Shown here piece after piece: positions 36,681 through 44,390 of a stretch of DNA of 64,000 nucleotides. How positions within the stretch are numbered: position 1 is the first letter of the stretch; every line of letters begins with the position of its first letter. The notes under the pieces were generated by a model, which did no database searches, was not told the DNA's origin, and saw nothing but the letters and a program-made list of their open reading frames with translations. Made by a program: the position numbers and the translations under genes. Source of the stretch: Paracoccus spongiarum. Its GTDB lineage: Bacteria > Pseudomonadota > Alphaproteobacteria > Rhodobacterales > Rhodobacteraceae. The stretch lies in contig NZ_JAVAMQ010000008.1 of assembly GCF_030732095.1 (NCBI RefSeq), forward strand, positions 111,524 through 175,523, in the 5' to 3' direction.

Positions 36681-38209
36681 CAGGCGAAGACCCCGTGAAT
36701 GAACCAGCGGGGCAACCCGCCCCGGCCATCGCCTTCCAGACCTTCGCGATACAGCCACAGCCGGCGGCCGGTGGCGTCCTCGATCCGGTAGTAGTCGCGC
36801 AGCCGCGCGCCAGCGCCGTCGCGCCACCATTCGGGCGCGATGCGTTCAGGCCCGGCATGACGGGCGACGGAAATCTGCTGGCGGCGCCAGATGAACAGGG
36901 CCGGGGGGCCGTCGGGAAGCGCGTAAAGGACACGCACCTCCTCGGGGCGGTCAAACAGGCGGATAGGGCGATCAGGGCGCGGCGCGGGCGGCGGATCGGT
37001 CCGCATGGCTTCGGCCCTGCCCTCGGACCGTTCGGGAATATGGCTTTCCATCGGCACCGGACGCACGATGGCATCAGGCCCGAACCGGGCTACCAGCCGG
37101 TCGATCAGCCTTGACAGATGCAAGGCCGTGTCGGCATTGCCCTCCAGGCTCACTTGCGCTGTCGCCAGAGGCTCGGTCGTCTCGGCCAGCAAACGGATCA
37201 GATCGAAGCCATAACCGGGATCCAGATGGTCAAGCCGCCCGGCAAAAAGGCGCAACAGATGCGCGGCTTCCCGGCTGGGCGCAGCGGTTGCCACGCGGAT
37301 GTCGCGACGTTCGCCATCGACGCGAAACACCGACAGGCATAACCGCCGGCAACCGCGATCCTGTTCTGCCATCTTTCTGGCCAGTTCGTCGACCAGACCG
37401 GGCAGCCAGTCCGTCGGATCGAACACCGGCTCGGCCAGCCGCGCCTCGGCCATGAAATCCGGGGGCGGATCGGGTGCTGCAACCGGCTCGGCCAGCTGGC
37501 CCATCGCCTGATCCAGCCTGGTCAGCGGATTGTCCCGGATCGGGGCGCGGGCAAAGCGGCGCATCAGCGTCAGGCGCGGCATCGCCGCCAGATCGCCAAT
37601 CCGCCGCAGCCCCAGCCTGCGCAGCAACAGCAGCGTATCGTCCGACAATCGCAGTGCCGCGACAGGCAGCGGATGCAGATCGGCAAGATCGTGACAGACA
37701 GAACGCTCTGCCCCATATCGCGACAACCCCCAGGCCGCGCCCCAGGTTGGTGCAAGCGCCACCCGTGCGGTCAGCCCGGCGCGGGCCAGGCGCGCCTGCA
37801 TGTCAGCCAACAGCGCGTCCTCACCGCCGAACAGATGGGCGGTCCCGGTGGTGTCGACGACCAGCCCGTCATTGCCATCCGTCGCGGAAAACGGACCCCA
37901 CCGACGCGCCCAGAACATCAATCGCACCAGCGCAGCCGAATCGCCCTGCAGTTCGGCGGGCACCGCCTGAAGCACCGGACAAAGCGCGCGCATGTCCGCG
38001 AGGCGCGCCCCCCGCCGCACCCCCGCCATTCGGGCAGCCCGATTCAGGTCGTGAACGACAGGGCCGTGCGAACCCTCGGCCCACAGGACGACCGGAGTGT
38101 CATCGGATACCGCTTCGCCCATCCGCAGCTGGTGATTCCGCCAGCGTTCCGTCGGCAGTGATGGCAGAAAAATGCAGGCGATCCGCCGCCCCTTGCCGAC
38201 CCCGCTCAT
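36680..38209 (-). CDS. imuB: Y-family polymerase-like mutasome protein ImuB
   Basis: ATG 38209 is chosen because the conserved N terminus (RRIACIFLPSLPTERW) starts there, giving 509 residues. Other family marks are VVHDLNRAARMAGVRRGARLADMRALCP, in two parts, then VVDTTGTAHLFGGEDAL and RRLGLRRIGDLAAMPR. ImuB proteins resemble Y-family polymerases but lack the catalytic acids and act as an adaptor to the beta clamp and DnaE2. The gene overlaps imuA by 110 bases and touches dnaE2, forming one SOS operon. Confidence 0.92.
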   Translation of the reverse strand: MSGVGKGRRIACIFLPSLPTERWRNHQLRMGEAVSDDTPVVLWAEGSHGPVVHDLNRAARMAGVRRGARLADMRALCPVLQAVPAELQGDSAALVRLMFWARRWGPFSATDGNDGLVVDTTGTAHLFGGEDALLADMQARLARAGLTARVALAPTWGAAWGLSRYGAERSVCHDLADLHPLPVAALRLSDDTLLLLRRLGLRRIGDLAAMPRLTLMRRFARAPIRDNPLTRLDQAMGQLAEPVAAPDPPPDFMAEARLAEPVFDPTDWLPGLVDELARKMAEQDRGCRRLCLSVFRVDGERRDIRVATAAPSREAAHLLRLFAGRLDHLDPGYGFDLIRLLAETTEPLATAQVSLEGNADTALHLSRLIDRLVARFGPDAIVRPVPMESHIPERSEGRAEAMRTDPPPAPRPDRPIRLFDRPEEVRVLYALPDGPPALFIWRRQQISVARHAGPERIAPEWWRDGAGARLRDYYRIEDATGRRLWLYREGLEGDGRGGLPRWFIHGVFA

Positions 38210-38774
38210 GGCGCACCAACCATTCGCCCGCCGGAGACAAGCGCGACCTGAACAGCTCGACCCGCCAGCGCGGATCGCCCGGAGCGGCCGGATCGTCCAT
38301 CGGCGGGTCCGAGGGGCAAGCCGCCACCCGCCACCGCATCCGCGCCGCCGAAGCATTGGCAGACGCCGCCCGCCGCAGCAGCCAGCACGGACGACCCGCC
38401 GCCTCGGCCCGCATCGCCAGTCTTCGCGTGGCCGTGAAATCCAGCACCGCCGGATCGCCCCATATCTCGCCCACCACGGCCGCAAAGGCCAGACTGGCCA
38501 AGGCGTCTTCCATCGCCGTCAGAACATCCGCAGGACGGGACAGATCGGCACGCAGCAATTCCCTCCCGATGCCGAGCAGGAATGGCACCCCTGCTTCGCG
38601 CCTTGTCAGCCGATCCTGCGCCCACAGCACCGGTCCGGCGGGCAGAGCCGCCAGGAGAAATCCCGACCCCGCCCCGTCCAGCGGCGAAGCGCAAGTGATC
38701 TCGGCCAGGGTGGCGGCACGCAAGTCTGGCGCCCGCCTTATAGGCGCCAGGGGCCGCAAGGCATGAACAGACAT
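38100..38774 (-). CDS. imuA: Mutasome accessory protein ImuA
   Basis: A 224-residue protein starting at ATG 38774. Segments such as EITCASPLDGAGSGFLLAALP, AGPVLWAQDRLTRREAG, and DALASLAFAAVVGEIWGDP follow the RecA-like ImuA/SulA-related family. WLLRRAASANASAARMRWRV and RWRVELFRSRLSPAGEWLVRH near the end are also typical. The last 36 residues are encoded inside imuB in another frame. It is the first gene of the SOS cassette, with a LexA box 22 bases upstream. No clear ribosome-binding site is visible before the start. Confidence 0.88.
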   Translation of the reverse strand: MSVHALRPLAPIRRAPDLRAATLAEITCASPLDGAGSGFLLAALPAGPVLWAQDRLTRREAGVPFLLGIGRELLRADLSRPADVLTAMEDALASLAFAAVVGEIWGDPAVLDFTATRRLAMRAEAAGRPCWLLRRAASANASAARMRWRVAACPSDPPMDDPAAPGDPRWRVELFRSRLSPAGEWLVRHERGRQGAADRLHFSAITADGTLAESPAADGRSGIR

Positions 38775-38795
38775 ACATATCGGCAGCAGATGGAT

Positions 38796-38810
38796 GTTTA
38801 TGTTTTGTTC
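38796..38810 (-). promoter_or_regulatory. LexA (SOS) box of imuA-imuB-dnaE2
   Basis: Plus-strand GTTT-N7-GTTC (38796-38799 and 38807-38810), one base off the alphaproteobacterial LexA consensus GTTC-N7-GTTC. It overlaps the -10 region of the predicted imuA promoter, where LexA would block RNA polymerase until DNA damage. Confidence 0.75.
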
Positions 38811-38836
38811 TAATCCTGCCAAAGATGAGTCGTCAA
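38807..38836 (-). promoter_or_regulatory. Sigma-70-type promoter of imuA
   Basis: Minus-strand TTGACG (38836-38831), an 18-base spacer and TAGAAC (38812-38807). The -10 shares bases with the LexA box. Spacing to the imuA start is about 33 bases. Confidence 0.6.
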
Positions 38837-38964
38837 TGTTCCATGCGATGCCACCCCCCCCTTTGCCGCGCGACGTCCGATCTGGACACAGGGTGTGAAC
38901 CGGCGTGGAAAAGTGACCCCGCAGCGGGGTGATCAGCGGCCAAACATGCTTCCCTTGCATCGGT

Positions 38965-39180
38965 GGCCATGATGCCGTCCGGCGCTATGCCTCGTCATGG
39001 GCGAGGACCGAGCGCGAGGCCTCGGCCGCCGTCTCTGTCCCGCCGAGCTTCGACCTCGGCGACGCCTGCCAGTTCGACCGGAGTCGTGCAGCCGTCCTGA
39101 TCGACGGCGCGACCACCATGGTGAAGGTCGCGCATGTCCGGCTCTGCCACAGTCGGATCCTGTTCGTGCAGGCCTATCCG
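38965..39180 (+). pseudogene. IS21-family transposase IstA fragment
   Basis: About 72 residues align with the IstA catalytic core: HDAVRRYASSW, then VPPSFDLGDACQFDRS, then ATTMVKVAHVRLCHSR and ILFVQAYP. In IS21 elements the last part reads VKVAHVRLCHSRMLFVRAYP. Both ends of the gene and the IstB partner are missing. The usual FDWSHE is FDRSRA, so the DDE core is also altered. It runs directly into a recombinase fragment in the same frame. Confidence 0.75.
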
Positions 39181-39192
39181 CACAGGCGTCTT

Positions 39193-39620
39193 GAGCATCG
39201 TGGGCAGAAGACCGGGCAGTACGTGCCTATCCCGCTGCACCCCGATTGAAGGCGCGGATCGACAGCCATCCGCTGGACGCCCGGACCTTTCTTGCCGGGG
39301 CGAAGGGCAAGCCTTTCGTGCCTGCGGGCTTCACCAACCGGTTCCGCGCGATGGCAGTTCAAGCCGGGTTGCCCGATGGCCTGTCACCCCACGGGCTGCG
39401 CAGGTCGACCTGCCGAAGGCTGGCAGAGGCGGGATGCAGCCCTCATGACATCATGGCTATCCGCGGTCGCAGGTCGCTGGCAGAGGTGCCTCGCGACACC
39501 ATCGAAGCGACCAGAACGGGCCGCATGCGACGTGCCGTCGACCGGCTTGATCGGATCGACACCAGGACAGATGCCGTCAAACCTGCGCAAGCGGCTCGAC
39601 AATTTCCCGAAGGAAATTGA
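39193..39620 (+). pseudogene. Decayed tyrosine recombinase C-terminal fragment
   Basis: The first part (GQKTGQYVPIPLHPD) is in one frame and stops at 39249. The continuation (LKARIDSHPLDARTFL, then GKPFVPAGFTNRFRAM) starts at 39246 in another frame, so one base has been lost. GLSPHGLRRSTCRRLAEAGC keeps the HxxR box. The downstream GHKS-type His is Arg (RGRRSL) and the nucleophile Tyr is Asp (VPRDTIEA), so it cannot recombine DNA. It lies immediately outside the left attachment repeat of the neighbouring element and points towards it. Confidence 0.75.
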
Positions 39621-39641
39621 TTTTCTGTATCGTATTCAGGA

Positions 39642-39688
39642 AATGGCGGACCCGGAGCGATTCGAACGCCCGACCCCCAGATTCGTAG
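39642..39688. repeat. Left attachment repeat (attL)
   Basis: Identical over 47 bases to 50822-50868. It is a detached copy of the 3' part of tRNA-Arg(ACG), from the CCA end through the T arm to the anticodon stem, and is not a functional tRNA. Confidence 0.9.
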
Positions 39689-40145
39689 CCTGACCGCAGG
39701 CATTGAATCGAAAGGGAAAATCGCGCAACTGACCCGAAATCTTTCTGTTTCGGAACAACAGCTTGCGATTTCGCTGCAAACCGACGCAGCACCCGAAAAC
39801 GAAAACCCCGGCGCGCTGGCGGGCGCAACCGGGGCTGATTTTCAAGACTGGCTGTCTTGGGTTGATCATAACCTAAACCGTGAATCTGCCGCAAGAGCCT
39901 TGTTGGAGGCCGTGCTTGCCTGCGAGCCGCGCGACCGTATCCCGCTGATGGAGCGGTTCATCGAGGTTATGCGCCCCGGCGAGCCGGAAATCGGCTTTGG
40001 GTCGATCATGGCCGAGGCCCGCGATTGGGCTGAATGGGCGACCCGCGCCGAGCGGAAAGCCTACTGTCTTGCCGCCTATGAGGCAATGAACGGGCGCGAT
40101 CAGGCGGCGTTCCTCAGCCATCTGGACCGGAGGGCAGCGGCATGA
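39689..40145 (+). CDS. Satellite protein of unknown function, 5' end interrupted by attL
   Basis: The frame is open from inside attL to TGA 40145 but has no ATG or GTG start downstream of the repeat before a pair of TTG codons at 39900/39903 (from which 81 residues would be made). In the circular element the same frame continues upstream into ATG 50819, preceded by AAGGAG, giving about 168 residues. The translated part looks protein-like (LTRNLSVSEQQLAISLQTD, then DFQDWLSWVDHNLNRES, then RDRIPLMERFIEVM) and helical. A GC hairpin (39806-39834) lies inside it. Family not recognised. The stop overlaps the next gene (ATGA). Confidence 0.55.
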
Positions 40146-40372
40146 GCGGCAGCACCCTGCGCCCTATTGACGAACTTCTGTGGTCCTGGCCGACCGTCTG
40201 CAAGGCGGCGACGAACGATTGGGCACGCGGCTTTGCCCTGTCCATCGCCAAGCATTCCAAGCGGCGGAACTGGACGCCCAGCCCAAAACAGCACGCGCTG
40301 ATGAACCGGCTGGTGGCCGAACTCTACCGGCATCGCGGCGATTTCGACGACGACTTCGAGGTGATCGAATGA
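40142..40372 (+). CDS. Small satellite protein, unknown
   Basis: A 76-residue soluble protein (DELLWSWPTVCKAATNDWAR, then FALSIAKHSKRRNWTPSPKQ, then an acidic DDDFEVIE tail). It overlaps both neighbours by ATGA, so it is made together with the preceding protein and the TOPRIM protein. It resembles no family I can name. The basic centre (KHSKRRNWTPSPKQ) could bind nucleic acid. Its fixed place before the TOPRIM gene suggests a joint role in early element biology. Confidence 0.65.
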   Translation: MSGSTLRPIDELLWSWPTVCKAATNDWARGFALSIAKHSKRRNWTPSPKQHALMNRLVAELYRHRGDFDDDFEVIE

Positions 40373-41295
40373 GCCTCGACGTTTCTACACCCAGCCGTAA
40401 AACGGGCCGGGCGCGCGGATACATCACCGATTACCGCCCGCAGGCCAAGACCCGCGAACTGCTGGAACAGGCGCAGGCCGTGCTGGACGAATATCGCCAG
40501 TATTGGCCGCTGACCTGCCGCCAGATCTTCTATCGGCTGGTGGGAGCGCATGGCTATGACAAGACGGAGGCGGCTTATGGTCGCCTCTGCCATCACCTCG
40601 CCAATGCCCGGCGGGGCAAGCTGATCCCCTTCTACGCGATCCGCGACGATGGCGTGACCACCTATGCCCGCGATCACTTCGAGGACCGGGACGCCTTCCT
40701 GCGGCGCGTCCGCGAGATGGGCAAGAACTACACCCGCGACAAGCTGGCCGGGCAGGATCGGCATATAGAAGTTTGGTGCGAGGCGGCGGGGATGCTGCCA
40801 CAACTCGACGATGTGGCCGAACCCTATTCCGTCCGCGCCTATTCGTCGGGCGGCTTCGACAGCCTGACGGCCAAGAAGAACCTCACAAACCGAATCTGCC
40901 GGATCGGCAAGCCGACCGTGATCCTGCACCTGGGCGACTTCGATCCCAGCGGGCAATCCATCTTCGACAGCGTGGCCGAGGATGTGGAGGCATTCGTGAT
41001 GGCCGACCGTCCCCACGGATACGTTAATGTGACCTTCGAGCGCGTGGCGCTGACCAGCAGACAGGTGCAGCAATACGACCTGCCGACCGCGCCACCGAAA
41101 GCGACGGACAGCCGGTCGAAGGGCTGGACCGGCGGCACCTGCCAGCTTGAGGCGCTGCCGCCGAACATCATTGCCGACATTCTGCGCGAGGAAATCGAGT
41201 GCCGCTTGGACATGGTTCAATACGGCGTCGATCAGGCCCGCGAGGATAACGACCGCGACGAGATCCAGACCTTGCTCCTGCCCCCGCCGCGATAA
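40369..41295 (+). CDS. TOPRIM-domain protein, topoisomerase VI-A/Spo11-like
   Basis: A 308-residue protein. Residues about 46-58 (WPLTCRQIFYRLV) match a winged-helix segment where Spo11/TopoVI-A proteins have their catalytic Tyr, with Tyr55 as candidate. A TOPRIM-like part follows: acidic IEVWCEAAGM (Glu134, Glu138) and HLGDFDPSG (Asp190, Asp192) as metal-binding groups. Phage and satellite genomes carry such stand-alone proteins, whose function is not established. It starts inside the preceding stop (ATGA). It is the only obvious DNA-metabolism enzyme in the element apart from HNH, terminase and integrase. Confidence 0.7.
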   Translation: MSLDVSTPSRKTGRARGYITDYRPQAKTRELLEQAQAVLDEYRQYWPLTCRQIFYRLVGAHGYDKTEAAYGRLCHHLANARRGKLIPFYAIRDDGVTTYARDHFEDRDAFLRRVREMGKNYTRDKLAGQDRHIEVWCEAAGMLPQLDDVAEPYSVRAYSSGGFDSLTAKKNLTNRICRIGKPTVILHLGDFDPSGQSIFDSVAEDVEAFVMADRPHGYVNVTFERVALTSRQVQQYDLPTAPPKATDSRSKGWTGGTCQLEALPPNIIADILREEIECRLDMVQYGVDQAREDNDRDEIQTLLLPPPR

Positions 41296-41564
41296 CGCCA
41301 CCCCGTCCCCGTGCCATGGGCGCGGTTCGGGGACGGCCACCCACCGAAGCAGACCGGACCATGAGCCGGGCATATTCCACCATCCGCCCTAGCTTCTGAC
41401 CGCTGAGCGAAATCAGCGGGGAATGACGATCCGGGGACTTCTAACCCACCCCGAGCGGAACCGGCTCCTGCTAGGCCCGCTCAGAAACGCGACAAGATAC
41501 CCACCGGCTGGTGAACCTGATGCTGCGGCGCAGGGTGACAGATCGGGGACCGCACCGGCGCATG

Positions 41565-41756
41565 GCTGCAAAGGGCGGGTCTGGTGAGAAGCCAGAGGGG
41601 AAGCGACTGGCCCACGATACGGGCATCGCGTGGATACGGATCGAGGAAGCGCAGGGCCTTTCCCAGACGCAGGCCGGAATGGCTTGGCCGCTTATGGCGG
41701 GGGGGAAGGAGCGGGTGGCAGGTCTTTACGCTCAGGCGTTAGGTCAGCAATATTGA
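41565..41756 (+). CDS. Possible small basic protein
   Basis: A 63-residue frame from ATG 41565 (or a longer one from 41511). It has a basic Gly/Lys-rich start and an amphipathic segment (AWIRIEEAQGLSQTQAG). No family recognised, and the TGA stop lies within a promoter. It occupies the gap between the TOPRIM gene and the packaging operon. It may not be translated. Confidence 0.3.
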   Translation, partial: AAKGGSGEKPEGKRLAHDTGIAWIRIEEAQGLSQTQAGMAWPLMAGGKERVAGLYAQALGQQY

Positions 41757-41780
41757 CCCAATATATAGATGCGTGATAAC
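41742..41780 (+). promoter_or_regulatory. Promoter with palindromic operator for the capsid module
   Basis: TTGACC (41753-41758), a 16-base spacer and GATAAC (41775-41780), in an AT-rich island. The inverted repeat GGTCA-N7-TGACC (41742-41758) covers the -35 box, as expected for a repressor or activator site. The first start codon is only about 12 bases after the -10, so the transcript would be nearly leaderless. Confidence 0.55.
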
Positions 41781-41791
41781 ATAACAAGACG

Positions 41792-42352
41792 ATGCCCATG
41801 ACCCACACCCGCACCCCGATCAGCACAGCCGCGCCCTACGACCTCGGGGCGTTGAAGGACCGTGGACGTATCAGCTTTGACGACGACGATCTGCAACTGT
41901 CCGTCATGGGCGATGCAGCGGCGGCGGAAATCGAGCGGCATTGCGAACTGGCGCTGCTGGCCCAGGTTGTCACCGTCACGCTACGCGCGTGGTGCAGCCG
42001 CATCCCCCTGCCCGTTGGCCCGTTCTATGCCGGCGCGCTGGCCGAACATCCGATCACCGTCGAACTGCTGGACGAGGCAGGCATTGCCACACCGCACCCG
42101 GCAGGCTGGTGGATCGAGGGCGGGCGCTATCCCGTGCTGAACCTGACCACCTCGGGCAGCGGCGTGGCGATCCGCATCAGCTATCCCGCTGGCTATGGCA
42201 TGGACGCAGGCAGCATCCCGGCTGACCTGCGCCTTGCTATTGCCGACCAGGCGGCAGCATTCTACGACCAGCGCGGCCCCGCTGACGCGCCGCAGGGATT
42301 GAGCATCGCGGCTGCCCGCATCGCGGCACGGCATCGGCGGGTTGCGCTGTGA
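41792..42352 (+). CDS. Phage head-tail connector (gp6-like)
   Basis: A 186-residue protein. The C-terminal segment IPADLRLAIADQAAAFYDQRG is the signature of phiE125 gp8 / HK97 gp6-like connector proteins, which form a ring under the portal. The middle (WWIEGGRYPVLNLTTSGSG, then RISYPAGYG) is the beta-rich part of this family. It is the first gene after the module's promoter. The stop overlaps the GTG start of the terminase. In most HK97-like phages this gene follows the capsid gene rather than leading the operon. Confidence 0.75.
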   Translation: MPMTHTRTPISTAAPYDLGALKDRGRISFDDDDLQLSVMGDAAAAEIERHCELALLAQVVTVTLRAWCSRIPLPVGPFYAGALAEHPITVELLDEAGIATPHPAGWWIEGGRYPVLNLTTSGSGVAIRISYPAGYGMDAGSIPADLRLAIADQAAAFYDQRGPADAPQGLSIAAARIAARHRRVAL

Positions 42353-44055
42353 CCGAGGCGACGGGCAAGCCACGCGGCAGACCGCGCAAGGACGGGTTGC
42401 CAGCCGGATCGCCCGAGGCCAAGGCGGCCGACCGGCGCGTGCGGATCAGGGGCGCGATTGGTCCCAATGCCCGGCTTTCGGATGCAGACAGGGACCGGCG
42501 TCGGGGTGTTGCGTTCGCGCTTTCGGAAAAATCGGGGGCCGAACCTGCCGATCTGGCGATTGCGTTTCTCGAAACCCTGAAAATTCCCGAGGGAAAAATG
42601 GCCGGGCAGCCGGTCACGCTGGCCGAGTTTCAGCGCCGTTTCGTGCGCGGCGCTCTGGCCGGGGGCGTGATGGTGGCCTGTCTGTCGATTGGCCGGGGCA
42701 ATGCGAAAACGGCGCTTTCTGCCGGGCTGGCTCTGGGCGCGCTGATGGGCGTGTGGGACGATCAGCCGAAGCGGGAAATCCTGTTCGCGGCCCGCAACCG
42801 TGACCAGGCCAAGACCGCGTTTCAATTCCTCGTCGGCTTCATCGAAGGGCTGCCCGAGGATGAGCAGGAACGGTTCACCGTTCGGCGCGGCAGCAAACTG
42901 GAAGTCGAATATTCCGACAATGGCGGCGGGCTGGCCCGCGTGATCGCTGCCGATGGCAAGTCCATCCTCGGCGGTGCGCCGACGCTGGCGCTGATGGACG
43001 AACGTGCGGCCTGGGAACGCGACAAGGGCGACGGGCTGGAAAACGCCATCCTGTCGGGCCTGGGCAAGCGCGACGGGCGGGCGCTGATTATCTCGACCTC
43101 GGCCCCTGACGACGCCAACACCTTTAGCCGCTGGCTGGATGAACCCCCGCCCGGCACCTATGTGCAGGAACATCGGCCCGCCTTTGGCCTGCCCGCCGAC
43201 GATCTGGAAAGCCTTCTGGCAGCCAACCCCGGCGCGACCGAGGGCATCGGCTCAAGCCCGGAATGGCTCATTGCGCAGGCACGACGGGCGATTGCACGGG
43301 GCGGATCGGCCCTGTCCAGCTTCCGCAACCTGAACCGCAACGAACGGGTTTCGACCGAAGATCGCTCCGTTCTGGTGACGGTTGACGAATGGCTTGCCGC
43401 CGAGGTTGACCCCGACCAGTTGCCGCCGCGCGCGGGGCCTTGCGTCCTGGGCGTGGATCTGGGCGGCAGCCGGTCAATGTCGGCCGCGGCGATGTATTGG
43501 CCCGACACTGGCCGCTTGGAGGCTCTGGGCACCTTTCCCGGCAACCCCTCACTGGCCGACCGTGGCGCGGCTGACGGCGTGTCCGGGCGCTATGTCGAAA
43601 TGGCCGAACGCGGCGAAATGACCGTGATGGGCGAGGCGACCGTGCCGCCCGGCCCCTGGCTGGCCGAAATCGTGCGGCTGCTGGACGGCGCGGAAATCGC
43701 CTGCATCTGCGGCGACCGCTTTCGGCATGCCGAATTTGTCGAGGCGATGCAGGCTGCCGGTCTGGCCCGCGTGCCCTTTATCTGGCGAGGCTTCGGCTGG
43801 AAGGATGGCAGCGAGGACATTGAACGCTTTCGCCGCGCGCTGTTCGACGGCGAGGTGAAAGTGGCCCCGTCGCTGCTGCTGCGCTCTGCCTTTTCCGATG
43901 CAATCGTTCTGCTGGACCCGGCCAACAATGCCAAGCTGGCCAAGGCGCGCAGCCTCGGGCGGATCGACGCGGCGGCGGCATCCGTGCTGGCCGTGGCGCA
44001 GGGCGCGCGGATGAAGGCGGCACCCACGCGGAAAGCGAGGGCGGCATGGCTGTGA
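42349..44055 (+). CDS. terL: Phage terminase large subunit
   Basis: A 568-residue HK97-type TerL starting at GTG 42349 inside the previous stop. The ATPase half has FQRRFVRGALAGG, the Walker A-like LSIGRGNAKTALSAG and acidic LALMDERAAWE. The nuclease half begins VLGVDLGGSRSMSAAAM with further acids in CICGDRFRHAEFVEAM. TerL pumps DNA into proheads and cuts it. A recognisable small terminase is absent from the operon. The stop lies 10 bases inside the HNH gene. Confidence 0.9.
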   Translation: MTEATGKPRGRPRKDGLPAGSPEAKAADRRVRIRGAIGPNARLSDADRDRRRGVAFALSEKSGAEPADLAIAFLETLKIPEGKMAGQPVTLAEFQRRFVRGALAGGVMVACLSIGRGNAKTALSAGLALGALMGVWDDQPKREILFAARNRDQAKTAFQFLVGFIEGLPEDEQERFTVRRGSKLEVEYSDNGGGLARVIAADGKSILGGAPTLALMDERAAWERDKGDGLENAILSGLGKRDGRALIISTSAPDDANTFSRWLDEPPPGTYVQEHRPAFGLPADDLESLLAANPGATEGIGSSPEWLIAQARRAIARGGSALSSFRNLNRNERVSTEDRSVLVTVDEWLAAEVDPDQLPPRAGPCVLGVDLGGSRSMSAAAMYWPDTGRLEALGTFPGNPSLADRGAADGVSGRYVEMAERGEMTVMGEATVPPGPWLAEIVRLLDGAEIACICGDRFRHAEFVEAMQAAGLARVPFIWRGFGWKDGSEDIERFRRALFDGEVKVAPSLLLRSAFSDAIVLLDPANNAKLAKARSLGRIDAAAASVLAVAQGARMKAAPTRKARAAWL

Positions 44056-44381
44056 AGGCTGAACATCACCGTCATTCCAAACGCGTCACCTCGACACGCC
44101 GCTGGCAGGTGCTGCGGCAAGCGGTGCTGGAACGTGACGGATGGGCCTGCGTGGATTGCGGGCAGACCCGAGGGCGGCTGGAAATCGACCATGTGCAGCC
44201 CGTTCGCCTGCGCCCTGATCTGGCCTTTGACCCGGCCAATTGCGCGACCCGCTGCCCCCCCTGCCACACCAGGAAAACCCGGATCGAGTGCGGACACCCG
44301 CCCCCGATCACATCCCCCGAGCGTGACGCCTGGGGGCAAGCTGTTGCCGAACTGGCGACGAACGAAACCGGCAACACATGA
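44046..44381 (+). CDS. HNH endonuclease
   Basis: A 111-residue HNH nuclease. Two CxxC zinc pairs (CVDCGQ and CPPCHTRKT) bracket the EIDHVQPVRLRPDL core with the DH of the active site and NCATRC. It overlaps terL by 10 bases. In HK97-like phages a small HNH protein next to the terminase is needed for specific DNA cleavage at packaging, and that is its likely role here. Confidence 0.88.
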   Translation: MAVKAEHHRHSKRVTSTRRWQVLRQAVLERDGWACVDCGQTRGRLEIDHVQPVRLRPDLAFDPANCATRCPPCHTRKTRIECGHPPPITSPERDAWGQAVAELATNETGNT

Positions 44382-44390
44382 GGTATTCAC

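Noticed and set aside
34698..36698. A 666-codon plus-strand frame
   Set aside because: Antisense to conserved dnaE2 sequence, with low-complexity composition.
39193..39620. A second active integrase for the element
   Set aside because: It is frameshifted, lacks the N-terminal half, and has lost the box III His and the nucleophile Tyr.
41400..41419. CCGCTGA-N6-TCAGCGG hairpin as a terminator after the TOPRIM gene
   Set aside because: The stem is only 7 bp, about 100 bases after the stop, with no T-run.
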